DNA of 64,000 bases from an uncultured Eubacteriales bacterium. Lineage in GTDB: Bacteria; Bacillota; Clostridia; Oscillospirales; Acutalibacteraceae. The notes beneath the pieces are model-generated. The model saw nothing but the letters and a program-made list of their open reading frames with translations. It ran no database searches and was not told the DNA's origin. The DNA lies in contig ONCX01000019.1 of the NCBI GenBank assembly GCA_900316455.1, positions 1 to 64,000 on the forward strand, read 5' to 3'. Below, piece by piece: positions 62,663 to 64,000 of this stretch. A program made the position numbers and the translations under genes. Every line of letters begins with the position of its first letter. The stretch's first letter is position 1.

Positions 62663-64000
62663 ATGGGAGAAATGTCGCCCATGATGAAGCAATATCTTGA
62701 AATAAAGGCGCAGAATCCCGACGCGCTTCTTTTTTTCAGGCTCGGAGATTTTTACGAGCTGTTTTTTGACGACGCAAAGCTGGTGTCCAAGGAGCTTGAC
62801 CTTACGCTGACAGGCAAAATATGCGGTATGGAGGAACGCGCCCCGATGTGCGGCGTTCCGTTTCACGCCTATGAGTCCTACGCGGCCCGGCTGGTGGAAA
62901 AGGGCTACAAGGTAGCCATATGCGAACAGCTTGAAGACCCCGCGACAGCCAAGGGGCTTGTAAAGCGCGGAATTATAAGGATAATCACAGCCGGAACCAT
63001 CATCGAGAATTCCATGCTCGACGAGGGACGGAATAATTATATCGCATCGGTCTGCTGTGCCGAGGGAGTGACGGGACTCTGTGTCGCCGACGTTTCGACA
63101 GGCGAGCTGAATGTCACCCAGATAAGCGGCGCTTCATCGTTCCAGAAGCTTTGCGGGGAGCTTAGTAAGTTCGACCCGCACGAAATACTCATCAATCCGT
63201 CGGCGCTGAGTATAGGAGGACTTGATAAATTCATCAAAAGCCGTCTGAAAGCCTCCGTCGAGCTGCTCGACGATGAGAAATTCGATTATCAGAACGCGCT
63301 GGCGGCAGTAAGCGTACAGTTCGACCCAAAGGAAACGGAGCGTTCTGGAATATTCAATTATCCGCCAACGGTTATGGCACTCGGCGCGCTCATCGACTAC
63401 ATTTATTCCACCCGTATGGCAGGCGAAGCGGCGGAGGAAAATGACGGCAGGACGATAAAAATAGAATGCTTCGACCGCATAAATTATTATGTTGGCGATA
63501 TCTTTATGAATATCGACGCTTCCACGCGCAGGAATCTGGAACTCACCGAGACAATGCGCACCAAGGAAAAAAAAGGCTCGCTGCTGTGGGTTCTTGACAG
63601 GACAAAGACGCCGATGGGCAAGCGCATGATCCGCAATGTCATCGAGCGTCCGCTTGTGAATCCCGTTTCCATTCAGGCGCGTCAGAACGCCGTGGACGAG
63701 CTTTGCGGGGATTCTGTTCTCAGGGACGATATAATTCAGGCGTTGAGGGGAATAAGCGACATAGAACGCCTTATGACCCGCATAGCGTACGGCACGGCGA
63801 ATGCCCGTGAGATACGCGCCCTTGCCTATGCCGCCGAATCGCTTCCGACGGTGCGGGAGCTTCTGCGCGCAATGAAGTCGGGCGAGCTGAGGGACATTTA
63901 TTCCTCTATCGACACGTTGAGCGACGTCCGCGAGCTTGTGGAGCATGCGATTGTTGACGAGCCTCCGCTTACCGTGCGAGAGGGCGGCATGATAAAGCCC
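62663..64000 (+). CDS. mutS: DNA mismatch repair protein MutS (5' part)
   Basis: 446 residues visible; the gene runs off the window in frame. It opens MGEMSPMMKQYLEIKAQ, then FFRLGDFYELFFDDA: the mismatch-contacting F-x-E lies in GDFYELF. The connector and lever domains follow (NIDASTRRNLELTETM, then LLWVLDRTKTPMGKRMIRN). The ATPase domain lies beyond the window edge. The ATG at 62663 has GCGGGTG about 12 bases upstream. With MutL it repairs replication errors. Confidence 0.95.
   Translation, partial: MGEMSPMMKQYLEIKAQNPDALLFFRLGDFYELFFDDAKLVSKELDLTLTGKICGMEERAPMCGVPFHAYESYAARLVEKGYKVAICEQLEDPATAKGLVKRGIIRIITAGTIIENSMLDEGRNNYIASVCCAEGVTGLCVADVSTGELNVTQISGASSFQKLCGELSKFDPHEILINPSALSIGGLDKFIKSRLKASVELLDDEKFDYQNALAAVSVQFDPKETERSGIFNYPPTVMALGALIDYIYSTRMAGEAAEENDGRTIKIECFDRINYYVGDIFMNIDASTRRNLELTETMRTKEKKGSLLWVLDRTKTPMGKRMIRNVIERPLVNPVSIQARQNAVDELCGDSVLRDDIIQALRGISDIERLMTRIAYGTANAREIRALAYAAESLPTVRELLRAMKSGELRDIYSSIDTLSDVRELVEHAIVDEPPLTVREGGMIKP

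Noticed and set aside
1..64000. tRNA or rRNA genes, integrase or transposase genes
   Set aside because: None were recognised by eye; short structured RNAs may be missed without a covariance search.

Overview
The window looks like a chromosomal segment of an anaerobic, low-to-mid GC member of Bacillota class Clostridia, probably Ruminococcaceae/Oscillospirales-like. The evidence is gene order (dprA-topA-trmFO, plsX-rnc, yhbY-nadD-yqeK-LCP-rsfS), consensus SigA promoters with 17-bp spacers, GGAGG ribosome sites, frequent TTG/GTG starts, and families typical of gut Clostridia (DUF4422, DUF4358, MBOAT/DHHW pair, second EF-G-like GTPase). No rRNA, tRNA or CRISPR array was seen.

Layout. 1-9000: CDF metal exporter behind a NiCo-type riboswitch, DegV, a zinc-ribbon membrane protein, a SWIM/SNF2 helicase gene split in two frames, a SpoU methyltransferase and a membrane-anchored unknown. 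9100-33000: housekeeping core (dprA, topA, trmFO, plsX, rnc, Elp3-like radical SAM, smc, upp, ftsY, rdgB, yhbY, nadD, yqeK, LCP, rsfS). The usual rnc-smc-ftsY block is interrupted by a kptA remnant, a GNAT, an alpha/beta hydrolase, a nicotinamide-riboside salvage pair (NadR-like NMNAT plus PnuC) and a secreted transglutaminase-like protein with four 91-residue Ig-like repeats. 32600-47500: a Na/Pi symporter, then a ten-gene surface polysaccharide locus (DUF4422, LicD, pyruvyl transferase, CDP-glycerol transferase, GT2, secreted beta-helix protein, Wzx, Wzy, Glf, epimerase). 47500-49200: a divergent phage-like regulatory module with a LexA/CI-type S24 repressor. 49300-54100: QueH, Spx/ArsC-like protein, a fused teichoic-type polymerase/GT4, a 53-bp tandem repeat and GC-rich hairpin region, and a lipoprotein. 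54300-64000: a broken EF-G-like gene, thioredoxin, a surface operon (transglutaminase, DUF4358 lipoprotein, MBOAT, DHHW), a zinc-ribbon protein and the 5' part of mutS.

The polysaccharide locus predicts a Wzx/Wzy-made polymer with phosphoglycerol or phosphocholine-like groups, pyruvate ketals and galactofuranose. The 50-kb polymerase, the LCP ligase and the MBOAT/DHHW acylation operon could act on the same surface. The Ig-like module of the 24-kb protein recurs in the beta-helix protein of the locus, linking the two secreted products.

The oddest signal is that three genes (SNF2 helicase, kptA, EF-G-like) each lack a short internal segment compared with their families. Two of them shift frame in the same direction. 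This could be real gene decay or an assembly fault; the sequence alone cannot decide. All family assignments are from motif recognition by eye, without database searches.
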